Assembly: GCA_021030915.1 (NCBI GenBank) | Contig: JAGEMR010000006.1 | Span: 186,001 to 250,000, forward strand | DNA: 64,000 bases | Reading direction: 5' to 3' | DNA from: Astrothelium macrocarpum | Lineage: Eukaryota > Ascomycota > Dothideomycetes > Trypetheliales > Trypetheliaceae | Part shown: positions 44,056 to 55,911 of the stretch, one piece after another | Layout of the letters: every line of letters starts with the position of its first letter | Position numbering within the stretch: the first letter of the stretch is position 1 | Notes under the pieces: model-generated | Seen by the model: the letters and a program-made list of their open reading frames with translations, nothing else | Database searches by the model: none | Told to the model about the DNA's origin: nothing | Program-made: the position numbers and the translations under genes

Positions 44056-44817
44056 TGAGGATTGTAGGGGAGTGGTAGACTGCTTGGTTTTGATTTAACG
44101 AGGACAGAATGGCGGTGTACTCGCTTCTGGCATCCGTTCGGAATTAGGGCGATGATCGCATTTGCGTGGACTTTTGAGCGAAGAATGTTTCGTGCACACT
44201 TGAGACTTTTACGCATAGCGCTCAAGGTACAGCGCACACTGGTGGAATTTGGTTCGTACTCAGCTGTTGCAACATGTACATAGTTCTTCTTCAATACATT
44301 GCGAAACCAGAATTGATATTAATGGTCTTACTCTCATCCAGTCGGTTGATGAGGTCCATTGATAGTGGTTGATCTGTTCTGTGTATTGACCAAGCAGATG
44401 TCAAGCCAAGATATCGCGAGGCCTATAGTGATTTTTTAAATGACTGGCAACACTACAACTAATAAAATGTACTCAATACAACCCAATATTTCGAGTCTCT
44501 CGGCTTGGACTCTTTTACAAAACGTATATCGACGACTTCGACGGAGAGTATCAGACATACGTTAGCTCAACGACACTGGGTCTACCATGTTGGACGACAA
44601 AGCGGACTGCGCTACATTACATAAGTTTTGAAACTTAGCCAACCAATATCCTTTATGTACCTTGACAGCCTTCTGTGAAGACGCTTGAGAATTTTTGTGA
44701 AAAGTTGTATATTTTATCAACTGGCGAAAGCTCTCAAGTGGATTATTACTACATGCCAAAAATGCAACCGCCATCTCATTTAGCTACGGCGGACTATAGA
44801 AGCCTTTTGCCGTAAAA
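44056..44817. other. Intergenic region
   Basis: 3' UTR of the DUF202 gene and upstream region of a possible tiny gene. AT-rich; nothing recognised. Confidence 0.45.
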
Positions 44818-45148
44818 ATGGACCCGAGTGAAAGAGACGAAATGGTACCAGGTAATTCAAAATCAGAGTGACATCGAAGTTACCAAAATCATCATCACTG
44901 GACTAAGTTTATCATATGAGATACACATGAACCAATAAAAGCTCACAGTGACGCCCTTTGGTCATCCAAAACGTCGTCCATCTCCCGTTGTTGATGGATA
45001 CGGTACCCTAGAGTTTGCTGCCAACTCGGGTCCCGTGGAACAATGGGACCCACGTGATTCTCGTTCCAAGGTAATACGAGATGACACTGCACAATTAATG
45101 CGAAGCAATTACGCAGCCATTATTGAACAAGTGATGATTCGACTTTAA
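44818..45148 (+). CDS. Possible small two-exon gene (77 aa)
   Basis: Exon 44818-44851 starts MDPSERDEMVP and has a donor GTAATT; a 97-bp intron ends in CTCACAG at 44948, and exon 44949-45148 runs to TAA. The joined product is 77 residues, hydrophilic, with FGHPKRRPSPVVDGYGTLEF and a helical end SNYAAIIEQVMIRL. The second exon alone has no ATG start, so splicing is needed. Composition resembles a real protein, but no family is recognised and the donor is not the strongest form. Confidence 0.4.
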
Positions 45149-45891
45149 TGAGTGTTATCATTTCATTTCTCAATCTAATCGACCTGCTGTAATCTCCCCA
45201 TATGGTCCTGCTATAAGTCAATCCACCAATCAATGCTTCTCCATGAATAAGATGAGTCCAGCTCGTGGTTTCCCATCGAACTCCTCTGCCATAGATCCTT
45301 CAGCCCGAACCACGTAACCAGCCACTTGGAAAGCTTTCGGCCTTTCCATCCTTTGTATCAAGCTCGAGCAACCATCACCATGAACTAAAACCCATACGCC
45401 CCAAGGCGGCCATGCGAACATCTTCACAATAGCCACCAATGATAAATGAGAGTAGAGAAAAGTAAGAAAAGACAAGTAGTGCAATGTCGGATTTCTTCTT
45501 TTTGTATTAGATTGAAAGAAACAAGTACAAGTGTTTAAGATGTGCCTCTGGCAGGAGAAAAGGTGAGGTTTGTAAGAGCACAGTTGTCGTAGCAAGGGTC
45601 GTGAAGTTTATGAACAGAATGAAAATAAAAATAGAGAAACAATTGCAACAACTCTGACAGATCCAACATCACTTCCCATTCCTCTGGCCTTCGCCTCCAT
45701 CCACCACTGAACGCATAGCACAGATGAGCAATGAAATCATGAATGAATGCCGATTGATTCCCGGCGACTTAGGCACCGCCCTCGCCACGGGAAAACCATC
45801 ACAAGTCTATCGTCCTCTCTACTTTTCCACACTCATGATTCCTCCACACACGTGATGCCTCAAATTACATCCTTCATTACGACATCTTCTT
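45149..45891. other. Convergent 3' region
   Basis: Between the tiny gene and the stop of the next minus-strand gene. No coding signal accepted; the 121-codon minus-strand frame here lacks protein-like features. Confidence 0.4.
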
Positions 45892-47595
45892 TTAGATTCC
45901 ACCAGTCTTCCTCTTTTCCGCAGCAGTAGTAAGCACCACCATAGGCGCCTTCCTCCTCTCACCATCCTGCTCCGCACCATCCTGCTTCGCAGCCGCGAAA
46001 TTATCCTTCAACCGCCACACCTTTTCCCGGCTACGACTCGCCTCCTTGACTTCGCTGCCGATGGCACCATGCGCACTGCCCAAGCTGCGCAAGCTGGGAC
46101 GGGAGCTCACGCTGCTGCTGCTACGACCGCCATCGGACTCGGCATCGCTGCCAGAGCCAAAGACGGCGTCCTTCTCGCTCGTGGGTGTGCTGAGGAGAGC
46201 GTCTCCGTCGAGACTACCGCTGCCAGTGCGGATGATCCCACCGCGAACTGGTGTACCATTATTATTGCTGTTGCGTTCGAGACCTGCGCGGACAATGCTT
46301 TGGAGGGCGCGGCGGCGCTGGCGGGTGGCAAAGTTCTTGCTGCCTTCGTAGCGGGCGGTGGGCTTCTCCTTGAGCTCGTCGAAAGGAGGGGGACCGCGTG
46401 GTTGGCGGATGGGGTGCTCGCCGGCGCGGCCTTGGCCGGGCCCAAAGGTGCCAGTTTGAGGAGTGGCAGGGAAGCCGACGGGGCGGGTGAAGGCGGATTT
46501 GGGACCATCGGCTGGGCGGCCTTCGGTGTTGACGGAGAAACCGACTGAAGAGCCGGCTTTCTTGTGACCACGGCGGAAGGCGTTGGCGGATGGAGGAGGA
46601 AGTGGTTCGACATCAGAAGGTGGAGAGGGAGATTGCTTGGGAGGAGTCGGGATGCGGAAATTGGTGTGGTTGGCAAGACCAGAAGCAGACTGGGGCTGCT
46701 GATGGAAGGTTGGAGGGCTAGTCTTGTGGGGAGAAGCAGTGTAACTTGGAGTGCTGAGAGGAGGGGAATTGGTGAGACCGTTCTGGACGCTGGGGTCCAT
46801 AACATAAGAATACTGATTAGTCATGGGATTGTAGACCATGTGCAATCCAGGCTGGCCAGGAACTTCTTGAGTAATGGGAGAACATCCGTTCTGGAGTTGT
46901 TGCTGGTAGAAACTAGTTGAAGGAGTGATTGGTGTGTTGGGAAACTGCTGCGCCTGGAAAGCCATGTTGTTGTAGCTTGTTGGGCTTTGATACTGCTGAC
47001 TACCAAGAGCAAAGAGTTGCTGCTGGAGTTGTTGAAGTTGTTGTTGACGCTGAGCAAGATGCAACTCGGTACGCATGAGTTCAGCAAGAACATCAGGATC
47101 CATCTGTTCACCCTCCTGCAAATTGTTGTAGACGGAAGGAGGGGCAAGAATCTGCTCAGGATAGGAGAGATTCTGACGTCCAGCTTGACCGGGTTGGTTA
47201 GCATTGAGACCAGAGAAACCAGTACCAATAGCGGCAGTCTGAGGAACACTGTGGGTATTGTAGGTATGCATGTCAGCATGCTTCGAGGCCTCAAGCCCGA
47301 AGCGCTGCTGAGACTGTTGATCATAAGGAGCGGAAGCGGGCGCTGCTGGGGTTTTGGGAGCAGTCCGCAAGCCAGCCAGAAGATGGGAACGGCTAGTACG
47401 GGGGGTCGGATTGCCATCAACTTGATTCTCATCAATTGAATTGACTTTGGGCGGGAGAGCGACGCTAAGACGCTTGAAGTTGTTGGCACCGCCCTTGCCT
47501 CGAGCGGCATAGCCGTTGCCGGGCATTCCGAGATTCCCGTTGGAGGGAAAGTTGTGGTTGTTGTAAGTCATTTGAGCGAGACCGCCAGCGTCCAT
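45892..47595 (-). CDS. Gln/Pro-rich conserved-type fungal protein (567 aa)
   Basis: Open frame with ATG at 47595 (the extension upstream starts only with TTG). Order of features: Asn/Gly-rich N-terminus, FKRLSVALPPKV block, a Gln-rich coiled coil LAQRQQQLQQLQQQLFALG near residue 190, a Pro/Ser/Tyr-rich middle, then a conserved-looking part from FRRGHKKAGSSVGFSVNTEG through PRGPPPFDELKEKPTARYEG to NFATRQRRRALQSIVRAGLE, and a basic/acidic tail. I believe this C-terminal block is shared among filamentous ascomycetes but cannot name it. No membrane segment. Possibly an RNA- or cytoskeleton-associated protein; that is a guess. Confidence 0.8.
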   Translation of the reverse strand: MDAGGLAQMTYNNHNFPSNGNLGMPGNGYAARGKGGANNFKRLSVALPPKVNSIDENQVDGNPTPRTSRSHLLAGLRTAPKTPAAPASAPYDQQSQQRFGLEASKHADMHTYNTHSVPQTAAIGTGFSGLNANQPGQAGRQNLSYPEQILAPPSVYNNLQEGEQMDPDVLAELMRTELHLAQRQQQLQQLQQQLFALGSQQYQSPTSYNNMAFQAQQFPNTPITPSTSFYQQQLQNGCSPITQEVPGQPGLHMVYNPMTNQYSYVMDPSVQNGLTNSPPLSTPSYTASPHKTSPPTFHQQPQSASGLANHTNFRIPTPPKQSPSPPSDVEPLPPPSANAFRRGHKKAGSSVGFSVNTEGRPADGPKSAFTRPVGFPATPQTGTFGPGQGRAGEHPIRQPRGPPPFDELKEKPTARYEGSKNFATRQRRRALQSIVRAGLERNSNNNGTPVRGGIIRTGSGSLDGDALLSTPTSEKDAVFGSGSDAESDGGRSSSSVSSRPSLRSLGSAHGAIGSEVKEASRSREKVWRLKDNFAAAKQDGAEQDGERRKAPMVVLTTAAEKRKTGGI

Positions 47596-50463
47596 GCTCG
47601 TAGTCGTGGATCGTCTAGGTCGAAAAAGGTCGTTGGATAGAATAAGTCGTAGATTATCGAGATCGTGCAGACAAGTCAATTACTGAAAGAGCAGTTGACC
47701 AGAAAAGGTATGAAGGAATGATTTGGCTGTTAAAGCTGGCACTGTATAGGCTAAGCTTTGTTGATGCGGTCGTTCTTTGTGTCGCTTTGAAATGGGAAGA
47801 GATAGGTTGCTGAAGCAAGAGGCAGCAAACTAGTGCTGCGGTATTAGGTGATTACAAAGGATTGTCACAATAATAAAGAAGTGTGTAAAATGACGCTCGG
47901 TCGGCTGACTCGAAGGGTGATATCGGTGCCTGATGATCGTGCAGCTTGATTGTGGGGTAGGTGAAGGAATATTGTGCAAACTTCTGCACCCTTGTTGGCT
48001 TTTTCTGGTACTTTCGATCAATCAATCGGTGACGAGTCCTTTTTGTGGCAAGGTGATGCCAATGATGAGCGTGGAATAAAGAAGTCAAGTGAAGCCTTCA
48101 GCAACGCGTGACTGATGGACAGGTGGAATCGATCAGAAAGCGAAGAGGGAAGACTGGAAGAAAGCCTTCTGAGTTGCTCTGCAACGCACAAGGATGAGCG
48201 GGCGTCGCTGCCAATAAGTTTGTATAGGGGTGACGAGTCACAGGGGGATTAATCGGTACTGATGAGGACCGTTCTGAGTGTGATGGAGTAGTACGAATGC
48301 ACTCAAGAATGGCAGATCCGAGAGCAAGCACAGGCAGAGACTGGGGCGCAAAGAAAGGAAAGACGAACAAAGGGTGAGGATGGGAGTTGTAGCAGTAGAA
48401 GGAGGAGGAGGAGGATGAGGAGGATGGAAGAGTTGGCCACGAAGGGAGGAACAGCGGCAGAAAGAGCTAGTCGTCAATGTATGGCGCAGCCCCGGCCTCC
48501 AATCGTCGCACGCGGAGAAGACCAGAGCCAACGGATAAGGGGCTGCCCTTCTTTCACCACCGCATCCCGTCCTAGCCCGTCAGACGCCAAGGCCAATCAT
48601 CGTCTGACTCCCTCTAGACACATGGCAGATGCATGCATCTTACTCCTGTCTACACATGCATCCCCTGAATAGAGGCTCTATGTGGACTACCAGCCCTCGA
48701 CGCGCTGCATACGCTAACCGTGCTTCGATGCGATAGTCTTGCCGCCGCGGCGCCTATGCAAGTTTGATACATGCTGTTTCTTTTTTAACAGCAGCTCTGC
48801 ATTCTTCCCATTGACCGTGTCCGTCGGCCTGAGTCGCGGTTGTTCGAAGACGCCGGTGGCGCTTGGAGCTTGCATGCGACAAATTTGTCCATCGTGAATC
48901 CTCCCAAATCTCCGACATCTTACTCATGCTCCACTGTATAACAAAGACTTACCAGTGCGTCAGGCCGTACATTATCTCATTCAACACGGTCAAGATGGAC
49001 TAGCTCAGCCTCATGACACCGACAATCTATTCGACTCTGTAACCGGACTTAATTTCACTCGCCATTTTTCCCTCATCCAGCAATCAACATCGCGCATAGC
49101 TTCAAACGTGCTAAGCCAGTCTCAGCTGCACACAGACGATCGGCTTGTTGGTTTTGTGATTTCGCTAATCCGCTTACGGCACGATGATACTCGCTCTGCG
49201 GATCTTGAAACCACGGATTTGCGTCATTTCCTCTTTAATCTTTATGTTGACACTTGTTGATCTTCTGGCCAATCCTGCATATTTTGGCCGCAATATCCGG
49301 CCTCATGATCCTCCGTCGTCGTGACTATGACGTCGTGAAGTGCGCCATATGGAGAATTGAACTTTCTGGAAGCCAAAAGGACAGAGTTGCCTCGACAGTC
49401 CGACTTTTCCGAACCCAATCTATCGCGACTTTCCACGGAGTACAGGGACCGCAATTTCCCACTGCTGTAAAACCTGTTGATATATATAACCCGTCGGAAT
49501 TCCGAGTATGGTGTGGCGTCACACTTTTCAACAATCTAGTCCTCTCAAGTAGGTACCTGCTCAAGCTTGGGATCTGAACGTGAAAGGCAGGTTCTGCCAT
49601 GAAAATTCCCGCGTTCATTGTTTTTGTCAAAGGCTTTTTCCCCATAACAGCTTCAATGAATGACTCGGTACCCAAGGGCTTCGATCAATGCGTTTGTCCT
49701 TGGCGTTTTTAGGCACAGGAAACACCAAAAGCAATATTGAGAGCGAGGTAGGGTATATCACCCGGTCGGAAGAACGCGTACCTAATTTTGGGTCCATTTC
49801 GCAATTCCCTACTTTAAAATTAAAAGAACGACTTTAATGCGTTAAACACCTGGCTTTGTTTCGAGACTCCACTCTGCACTGTCCATGATTAATTCAGTTT
49901 AGGGCAGACGTCATCTCTTACTACTACCTTGTCATTAATCAAGCGTATGCCGATGGACTGATGTTATGCTGAATGCCCGTTTTTCATTTTGCACTACTAA
50001 AATTGGATTGATCTTTGAGAATGCCCTCGTCTATTCGCAAAGGCCGAGGAATTCCTTTAGGAACGGAAATTCATGACGAATATAGTAGGCGTTCGAACAA
50101 ACCAAAATTTACCTGGTCTCCTCCGTCTCTACGGCAGGATGGCTTCTTACTTGGCCGCGAGACGGGAAATTGGTAATAGTGAATTATTTCTTATCGCGAA
50201 CATGAGATTTCTCCAAACCTGTCTGTTGCTCAAAACAAAGTCTTCTTGTCTGATCTTTCCTTTTGTTCTATCCTACTTGAGGATCTTCCTTCCTTCAATG
50301 TAGCAGCTGGGGAAATCAGCGGCTCCACAGGGAAAAGCATAGTCACCATCTTGGACCAAAACGCACTGTTAAAGTCTGAAAGCGGACACAAGTCGTGTAT
50401 GTGGGACGATGCTCAATACTATGGCAAGGTAGATGTTGGATCTGCTATGACAATACTCTCACT
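47596..50463. other. 2.87-kb gene-poor interval
   Basis: Upstream of the Gln-rich gene. A GGA-rich purine tract lies near 48399-48425. The right half (48.7-50.4 kb) is AT-richer with only short frames. It may hold a long leader, but no gene or RNA is supported. Confidence 0.4.
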
Positions 50464-51607
50464 TCATGCAAAAGAATCTTCCTCCTTCAACCCATCCACG
50501 TCAACACCTAAACCTACCTTTCCAATTGCCTTTCCTTCCTCTATGATCTGGTGGCCTCGTCTCACACCATCTGCCGTCAGCGGTAGTTGCTGCTGAAGAT
50601 GACATTTGATCTTTCCTTCATCAATCCATGTTGCCAAATCAGTCAATATTTTCCCATGGGACTCAAGGTCAACCCCGTACCATGGTTTCGTCCCTATCAG
50701 CGCCCAAACAAACGTCAAGCTCTTGGCCATGAACTCGGTCCCGTACATCTTGTGCAACTCCTGGTCCTGCACAATACTGCATACCTTCCCGAATGGCGCA
50801 CAAATGTCCGCCGCCGGAGCCAAATACCCCGCCGTCGGTGTATGCGTAATGAACACATATTTCACCGGTACCTCAAGCTTTAAGGCCTTCACCTGCGGCG
50901 CAATGTCCTCGCGATGATTCACAATGTGCGTAGCCCCCATCTCCGTCGCAAACGCCCGCGTCTCGTCCCTTGACGCCGTCGCCACCACAACCGGCAACCT
51001 CAACACCTTCCTCGCAATCTGGCACGCCACAGCGCCCACCCCTCCCGCACCATTCACAATCAGGATTCCGGCGTTCTCGCCCTCCGGAATCGCCATCCGC
51101 TCCACCAGCGCCTCCCACGCCGTCACCCACGTCAACGGCAGCGCCGCCGCCTCGACAAAGCTGAGACGAGCCGGCTTCACGCCGACGCCTCGACTGTCGA
51201 CAAGTTGGAATTCGGCGTTCGAGCCCGCGCGGATCGGGCTGCCGGAGTAGAAGACTTGCGTACCGGGGGCAAAGCGTGAGGAGGATGCGAGTGGGCCTGT
51301 GGCTTCGACGATGCCAGAGCCGTCGAAGCCGATGATCTGAGGGAGCGGTGGGGCGCGTTCAAAGTAGTTGGGGTAGTCATCGTATACGTGGGCACGGACT
51401 TTGGTGTCGATGGGATTGACGGAACAGGCTTTGACCCTTCGGAGAAGGACGTTAATTTTTTGTGATGGCGGTGAGAGGGGCGAGGATTGGATTTTACCTG
51501 ACGAGAAGGTCGTAGCCTTCTGGATTGGGTGGTTTGGGGACGACTATGGGTACGATATTTTCAATCGAGCCATATTTTTCGACAGCGACGGCTTTCATTT
51601 GTGCCAT
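50464..51607 (-). CDS. MDR-superfamily NAD(P)H-dependent oxidoreductase
   Basis: Quinone-oxidoreductase / zinc-type alcohol dehydrogenase-like protein of the medium-chain dehydrogenase superfamily. Exons 51498-51607 and 50464-51436 give 360 residues. Features: N-terminal catalytic-like domain with VKACSVNPIDTKVRAH and GFDGSGIVEATG, then the Rossmann loop ILIVNGAGGVGAVACQIARK, and TEMGATHIVNHRED. The catalytic Zn ligand pattern of true alcohol dehydrogenases is not evident, favouring a quinone oxidoreductase/enoyl reductase type. The 61-bp phase-2 intron makes LLVRVKA. Substrate unknown. Cytosolic; no targeting signal seen. Confidence 0.9.
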
Positions 51608-53528
51608 ATTTCTGGATGAGATGTCTTTCCTTCAAACAAAATTGTGAAAATTCAGTGACGACTTGACCACCAAGGCAGGTCTTATATATATGGCGGTGGC
51701 GGTCATGAGAGCTGTGCCGCACGGGCACGTCTCATTTGTCAAAAGCTTTCTCTGCAGGAAAGAAGTAAGATAGGTAGTTATTTTTTCATTCGCTCAACAA
51801 CAGGTACTCCCTTGACTCCGTGACTCCTTATGCCAGGGTAGCCTTAATGCCAATATTTGCCCATGGCAAGCCCAGTAAAGGAAATGTGGATGTCCCGCTC
51901 TATGTATTGTACACGCCTGAATGGTGCCCACATGGAGAAACGGGGGGTTTCATTGCAAGGATCTTGTCGACTTACGTCAAGACATTATCAAAATACCTTG
52001 CCTAGGTGACAATACAAATGTAAGAATTACTAAAATTTCCTTACCCACGTACAATTATTGTTTGAAAGAAATTATGCTCAAGACTGTGAAAGATATAAAC
52101 AAACTAAATGAGAGAACTCACGAATTGCGCAGGTGTGGCAGATATGTAAATCAAAAATGTTAAAATTTTACGCATGTAGTGAACGTGTTGTAGAGCTAAA
52201 CATGTTGTAAGCATGCACGGCATGTTATAAGCGTGTTATAAGCATGTTATCATGGGCATGTTGTAGGCATGCTTTGGGCACGGCTTTTTGTTCTTTTCGA
52301 CTGCCGTACTCGAAGTACTGCGGAGTGCATAGACCTAATGCCTCCATTGATATCTTGTTTTGAACATGTTGGGAACATCTTCCGGATCCGGAACATGCCA
52401 TGGCAATATGCTAACGTTGCTAGCCGTAGAGATCTATTACGACAGCCTATTTAAGACAAAAGCTGTCATCTAGGTGTCGATGGTGGTGATGGTACCTTGG
52501 TATAGAGCAACGTACGATTGGCAATTTTGTGGGGTAAGCAATGTCAACTGAATTTTGGGTTGAGCATGCGTCTCTATACAAAGCTTCCAAGAGATTCATC
52601 CACAGATGTAATTTTATCCAACCACGTGGGTAGACATGTTTGCCCTTCTGGTCCAAATTTATTTCAACCGGTACATAATAAGCACTTGACATTTCGTGAC
52701 ATTTTTTGTTGTGTCAAACCGCATCGATTGCGTCGTCTACTCGTCTACCATTCTGTCAAGTCTCAGTGTTCCCTACTAAGCTGTTGATTGCAGAAGAAAT
52801 AACGCGATGAGTACTCAAGCAGGTCAGGTAGTGTTGATGAGAGCACTCGGCCTTCGACGTCGCGGAGCGTCTTTTCACCCACCCAAACCGGCAGCCATTT
52901 CACCACTATAATTTTCTATTTTATTTATTATTATCGCTTTTTGCCATTTTACTATACAAGTTCTGATGTATAAGTTGGCCTTAGCACGGGTCTTCTCTTG
53001 AGTCGGCGATAGTCCAACAATTAGGCAGACTGGTCCCTGACACTTTATCTTATAATTTCTAGCACGAACTCACCGACTGGCAAAATCCCGTAAGCTCACA
53101 TGAATGGCAGTATCGCCCCTTCCAATATGGATTTCCGTCCATACACAAATGCTCAGCTCAGGCGTGTAGGTGACGATGCTTTGAGTTGCATTTCTACGCG
53201 CGGCATAACGTACATGTGCAGGGTTGTTCCGCTTGTCCATGAGAAGCCATTGGACGACGCGATTTGTGGCTTCGACGTGTGCACAACCGTGCTCTCGTCA
53301 CGGCGGTGCTAAAGACCTTTGACAGGCGTTTCCGATCAACACAATGCATTCAAATTAATCTGGTTCATTGGCGAGTTAAGGTGGTCTTCTAATACCACAT
53401 GTCCATCCAAAGTGCCAAATTCAAACCAAAGAGACTGTTCCTTAGGCTTTAGCATTCTCATCAGACAAGCTTCAATACTCCACCATTACTACATCAAATT
53501 CTTGGGCTGGCAGCCTCAATACCTCAAA
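51608..53528. other. Long AT-rich intergenic region
   Basis: 1.9 kb between a divergent pair (oxidoreductase and zinc-finger gene). It includes the short repeat at 52184-52272. Otherwise only short frames; AT-rich. Confidence 0.4.
52184..52272 (+). repeat. Imperfect 11-12 bp repeats, ATGTTRTAAGC
   Basis: About six copies of CATGTTGTAAGC or CATGTTATAAGC and close variants near 52184, 52201, 52221, 52233, 52244 and 52258. GCATGC palindromes occur between them. Confidence 0.6.
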
Positions 53529-55911
53529 ATGCCGGAAACTATTGCCACAGCATCGAGTGATGAACTCCAAAACCAGCCTATTTTCACTGGAAATTTTGAT
53601 CTTACACCTCTTTGCGACCCCGACCCTTACATTCCATCGGCCACTTTTTCACAAAGTAATATCGCTTCTCCCGACGTTGTTGGACTTGATAATCCCCTTG
53701 GGACTAAAAATGACATCAGCCAAAGTTCTGCTAACTCAGACTACTTCTCTGCCTCCTCAGAGTACTCACATGAAACGCTACCTCCTATCCGATCACCAGG
53801 CCCGTTCTTTGTCAACTTTGGTGTCTCAGAGATCAGTGCTCCTCAACCCCGCAAAAGCTACCCTCCGATCGCACCTAATCCCATGGGAATATTTGAGAAA
53901 AATTTTCGAGGGCAATCAAGGTATGAGACAAGTCCTAAAAGTCCAGTGAAGCGAAGAAAATCTTCTTGTAGTATACCCACTACTGAACTCGATAAGGAGG
54001 ATCAGCTACTACTTGAACTTAAAGAACAGGGAACAACATGGCGTCATATTGCTTTAATATTCCGATGGGTTCTCGGAAAGCGTTATCAAGTTCCAGCCCT
54101 TCAGATGCGCTATAGACGCCTCATGTACCACCGAAGGCATAGGCTAGATGATGTCACCAACGTGCAGTCCTTGTCACACAGTAATGTACCATCGTATTCA
54201 ACTTCCCAAATTGGTATAAACCTCGCTGACGAAGGTGTTGATGGCGAAGGAAAGGATGTTGTTTACGAACATGGAGAATTTGACCCCAAGCAAAATGCAA
54301 GGAATGCAGTCAAACAAAGGAACGACCAAGAGATTATTTGTATTCCTTCAGTCAAAGAACCTCTGGACCCAGGAATTAGGCTTGACAGCTACGTGGAAGA
54401 TTCGGAATGCGCAAGCAACAAGACGGACGAGAGCGGATCGGAGTCTTCGTTTTGGACGGATTCCAACGCTTCCGAAAATCAGTGTGACATGGACGACCAT
54501 CCGCTTGCTTCCCTCAGATCGAATGCGTCTTATCGACTGCTGCGATGTTATTGTCAGCACAAAACTAATCAAGGAGGGCCAACAGGCGCCAGAGACTCGA
54601 ATTGTTCTCAGGCGAATCAAGAACCAAAATCATCGGGCAATCCTCAGTTGGCTCAAGTGTCAGCAAGGGGTAAGACTGCTTTGAAGAGAAAAAGTAGGGA
54701 TGTACCAAGCGATGACGAGGAGGATGAACACTGTCGGAACGTCCGGCCTCGCTTGCGAAAGAGTAAGACTGAGAAAGGCCGCTTGTTGGCATGTCCTTTC
54801 TGTAAATTCAATCCACAGCGCTACCGGACGTGTTATCGATACATCGATATGGACACTATAAACCGCCTGAAACAGCATCTCTTGCGCTGCCATCAAGTCC
54901 CCATTCACTGTCCGAGATGCTCGCGCGAATTTGAGTGTGAAGAATCACGAGATGAGCATGCAAGAAACGAACCTCCTTGCAATAGCGCTCCACGCAAAAT
55001 ATTCGAAGGGATCAGCCCAAGCCTCCGAAAGAGGCTTCACCAAAGAGTTTCCTCAAAGCAAAGTGTTGAGGAAAATTGGTATATCATCTATGAGATGCTT
55101 TTCCCAGGCGCACGTCGCCCGCAGAATCCTTGTAAGTGTTCAATATTCACGTGGCCTTCTTCCAGCCAGAACAGGATCCCCCAAACGAATACTGACCACT
55201 CCTGTTATCCTAGATATTGGTTCTCCTCTCGAAGAACAGCTCTGCGATTTCCAGGATTTTGCCATTTCCGAAGGCCCGTCAATCATACGGGAGCTTTTGA
55301 CCGCGACTCCGACCAACGGACCAGTGCACGAAAATGATGTGGAGGGCTTTGCTCAAACGATATTTCAAGATGCTGTCACGTGGATGTGTGAGCGGTATCA
55401 GGCCCGCGAGAGGCCGGATTCAGGCATTGGAGAGTCGCAGCACAGCCAACCCTCAACTTCCCGTTCTCAGAGCGCGCTCCAGCCAGATCTATCGGTACCT
55501 CCAGAAACTGTAACGATCCCAGCTCCAAGGCCGGGGGTGGAGATTACCAGAACCGACGTGGGCTCTCTTGTCCATGACTTTGACTCTCGGAAGCCCGATG
55601 GCGCTACAGCGTCCAATTCTTCCAGCATCCAGCCTGAACAGACATCAGCTTTCGAGAGAGTATCGCCTCTGTTGCAACAGCAGCCAGATGAAAGGTTCAA
55701 TTACGAAGGCCCTCAATCAAGCCGGCAGCCATCGGCGCCATTGATGGGGCCCATTGAGCCTCCATTACAGCTCAGTGAGTTTTGCATGAGCGGACCCAAT
55801 GATTTCGAGTACAACGGCATCGATTGGGGGCTACTTACTACTGATCTTGAACGTTATCCTCCAGACAATGCTTCCTTGAATGCATATCTACCTGCATGGA
55901 CACGTGGATAG
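53529..55911 (+). CDS. SANT-like plus atypical zinc-finger nuclear protein
   Basis: Exons 53529-55131 and 55214-55911 give 766 residues. Near residues 155-205 there is a SANT/Myb-like helical stretch, LDKEDQLLLELKEQGTTWRH ... GKRYQVPALQMRYRRL. From about 415 lies a zinc-binding block: LACPFCKFNPQRYRTCYRYI, RLKQHLLRCHQVPIHCPRC and a further Cys/His group in EFECEESRDEHARNEPPC. The junction YEMLFPG...PQNPYIGSPLEEQL is typical of this fungal zinc-finger family. The C-terminus is Ser/Pro/Gln-rich. Start is ATG 53529; the frame is open further upstream but without ATG. Predicted DNA-binding regulator; target unknown. Confidence 0.85.
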
